Origin: MED-G105 sp039025235
GTDB taxonomy: Bacteria > Pseudomonadota > Alphaproteobacteria > Caulobacterales > Parvularculaceae
DNA: 64,000 bases
Assembly (NCBI GenBank): GCA_039025235.1
Contig: JBCCOS010000007.1
Location: forward strand, 1-64,000
Direction of reading: 5' to 3'
Shown here: positions 63,927 to 64,000 of the stretch, piece by piece
Position numbering within the stretch: the stretch's first letter is position 1
Layout of the letters: every line of letters starts with the position of its first letter
Notes under the pieces: model-generated
Database searches by the model: none
Told to the model about the DNA's origin: nothing
What the model saw: the letters and a program-made list of their open reading frames with translations, nothing else
Translations under genes and position numbers: made by a program

Positions 63927-64000
63927 AACGAACGACCCTCAACGAGCGTTGTTCCTTCAGATTCGTACCCCCTTCAGGAGCAAAAATACTTCTGAGTGCG
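63913..64000 (-). CDS. cpaB: Pilus assembly protein CpaB, C-terminal end (partial)
   Basis: From the window edge the minus strand encodes LRSIFAPEGGTNLKEQ followed by RSLRVVRYGRI and a TAA at 63913-63915. The V-x-V-x-R-x-G tail resembles the C-terminus of CpaB, and cpaB is the gene expected directly before cpaC. It overlaps the 63926 start of cpaC by 14 bases. Only about 28 residues are visible, so the call rests largely on gene order. Confidence 0.7.
   Translation of the reverse strand, partial: ALRSIFAPEGGTNLKEQRSLRVVRYGRI

Overview
The window looks like chromosomal DNA of an alphaproteobacterium. The support is family content typical of that class: a DUF4175 (TIGR02302-like) membrane protein, a DUF3035/BamF-like lipoprotein beside lspA-ileS, a TIGR01459-like HAD hydrolase beside ribF, an AhpC/AhpD/OxyR peroxide module and a complete alphaproteobacterial cpa/tad pilus block. 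I cannot name a genus. Apart from the left edge and scattered intergenic repeats this is ordinary core genome.

Layout. Positions 1-3120 are accessory: the 3' end of an IS630-type transposase, a decayed IS481-type element with recognisable terminal inverted repeats, a small secreted protein gene touching that element, and an XRE regulator followed by a protein whose C-terminus resembles the tail of alphaproteobacterial site-specific recombinases. This block stops at the 3' end of a tRNA-Ser(GGA), the usual integration point of islands. Positions 3.2-5.3 kb hold small membrane proteins, an IS110 remnant and several palindromes. From 5.4 to 23.8 kb: DUF4175, mutL, DUF3035-lspA-ileS, two envelope proteins, ribF and its HAD neighbour, a degenerate EAL protein, a 54-residue DUF2256 zinc-ribbon gene, an OmpA lipoprotein and a membrane protein with a possible TauD-like C-terminus. 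From 23.8 to 31.3 kb: groES-groEL behind a CIRCE operator, an isolated tadG-like gene, and oxyR divergent from ahpC-ahpD-hydrolase. From 31.5 to 49 kb: amn, a LysM protein, hisS, a periplasmic cyclophilin, pgi, a DsbD/ScsB-like reductase, sapC, an exonuclease, sppA, a polyprenyl diphosphate synthase, a WecA-like transferase and ispE. From 49 to 56.2 kb: a TPR lipoprotein, ETF-ubiquinone oxidoreductase, a family 4/5-type uracil-DNA glycosylase and a lytic transglycosylase. The right end is the cpaBCDEF-tadBC operon on the minus strand, with cpaB running off the window.

The most notable signal is a family of short, hairpin-rich intergenic repeats. One type of about 103 bp has six near-complete copies plus derivatives. 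A second type has several copies. Both are bounded by TAAAGC or TAGAGC and its reverse complement. In five places the terminal TAA or TAG of a repeat is the stop codon of the adjacent gene (DUF4175, alpha/beta hydrolase, polyprenyl synthase, tadC, EAL protein). They look like MITEs that insert at TA dinucleotides, possibly moved by an IS630-type transposase such as the one at the window's left edge, and reused as gene ends and terminators.
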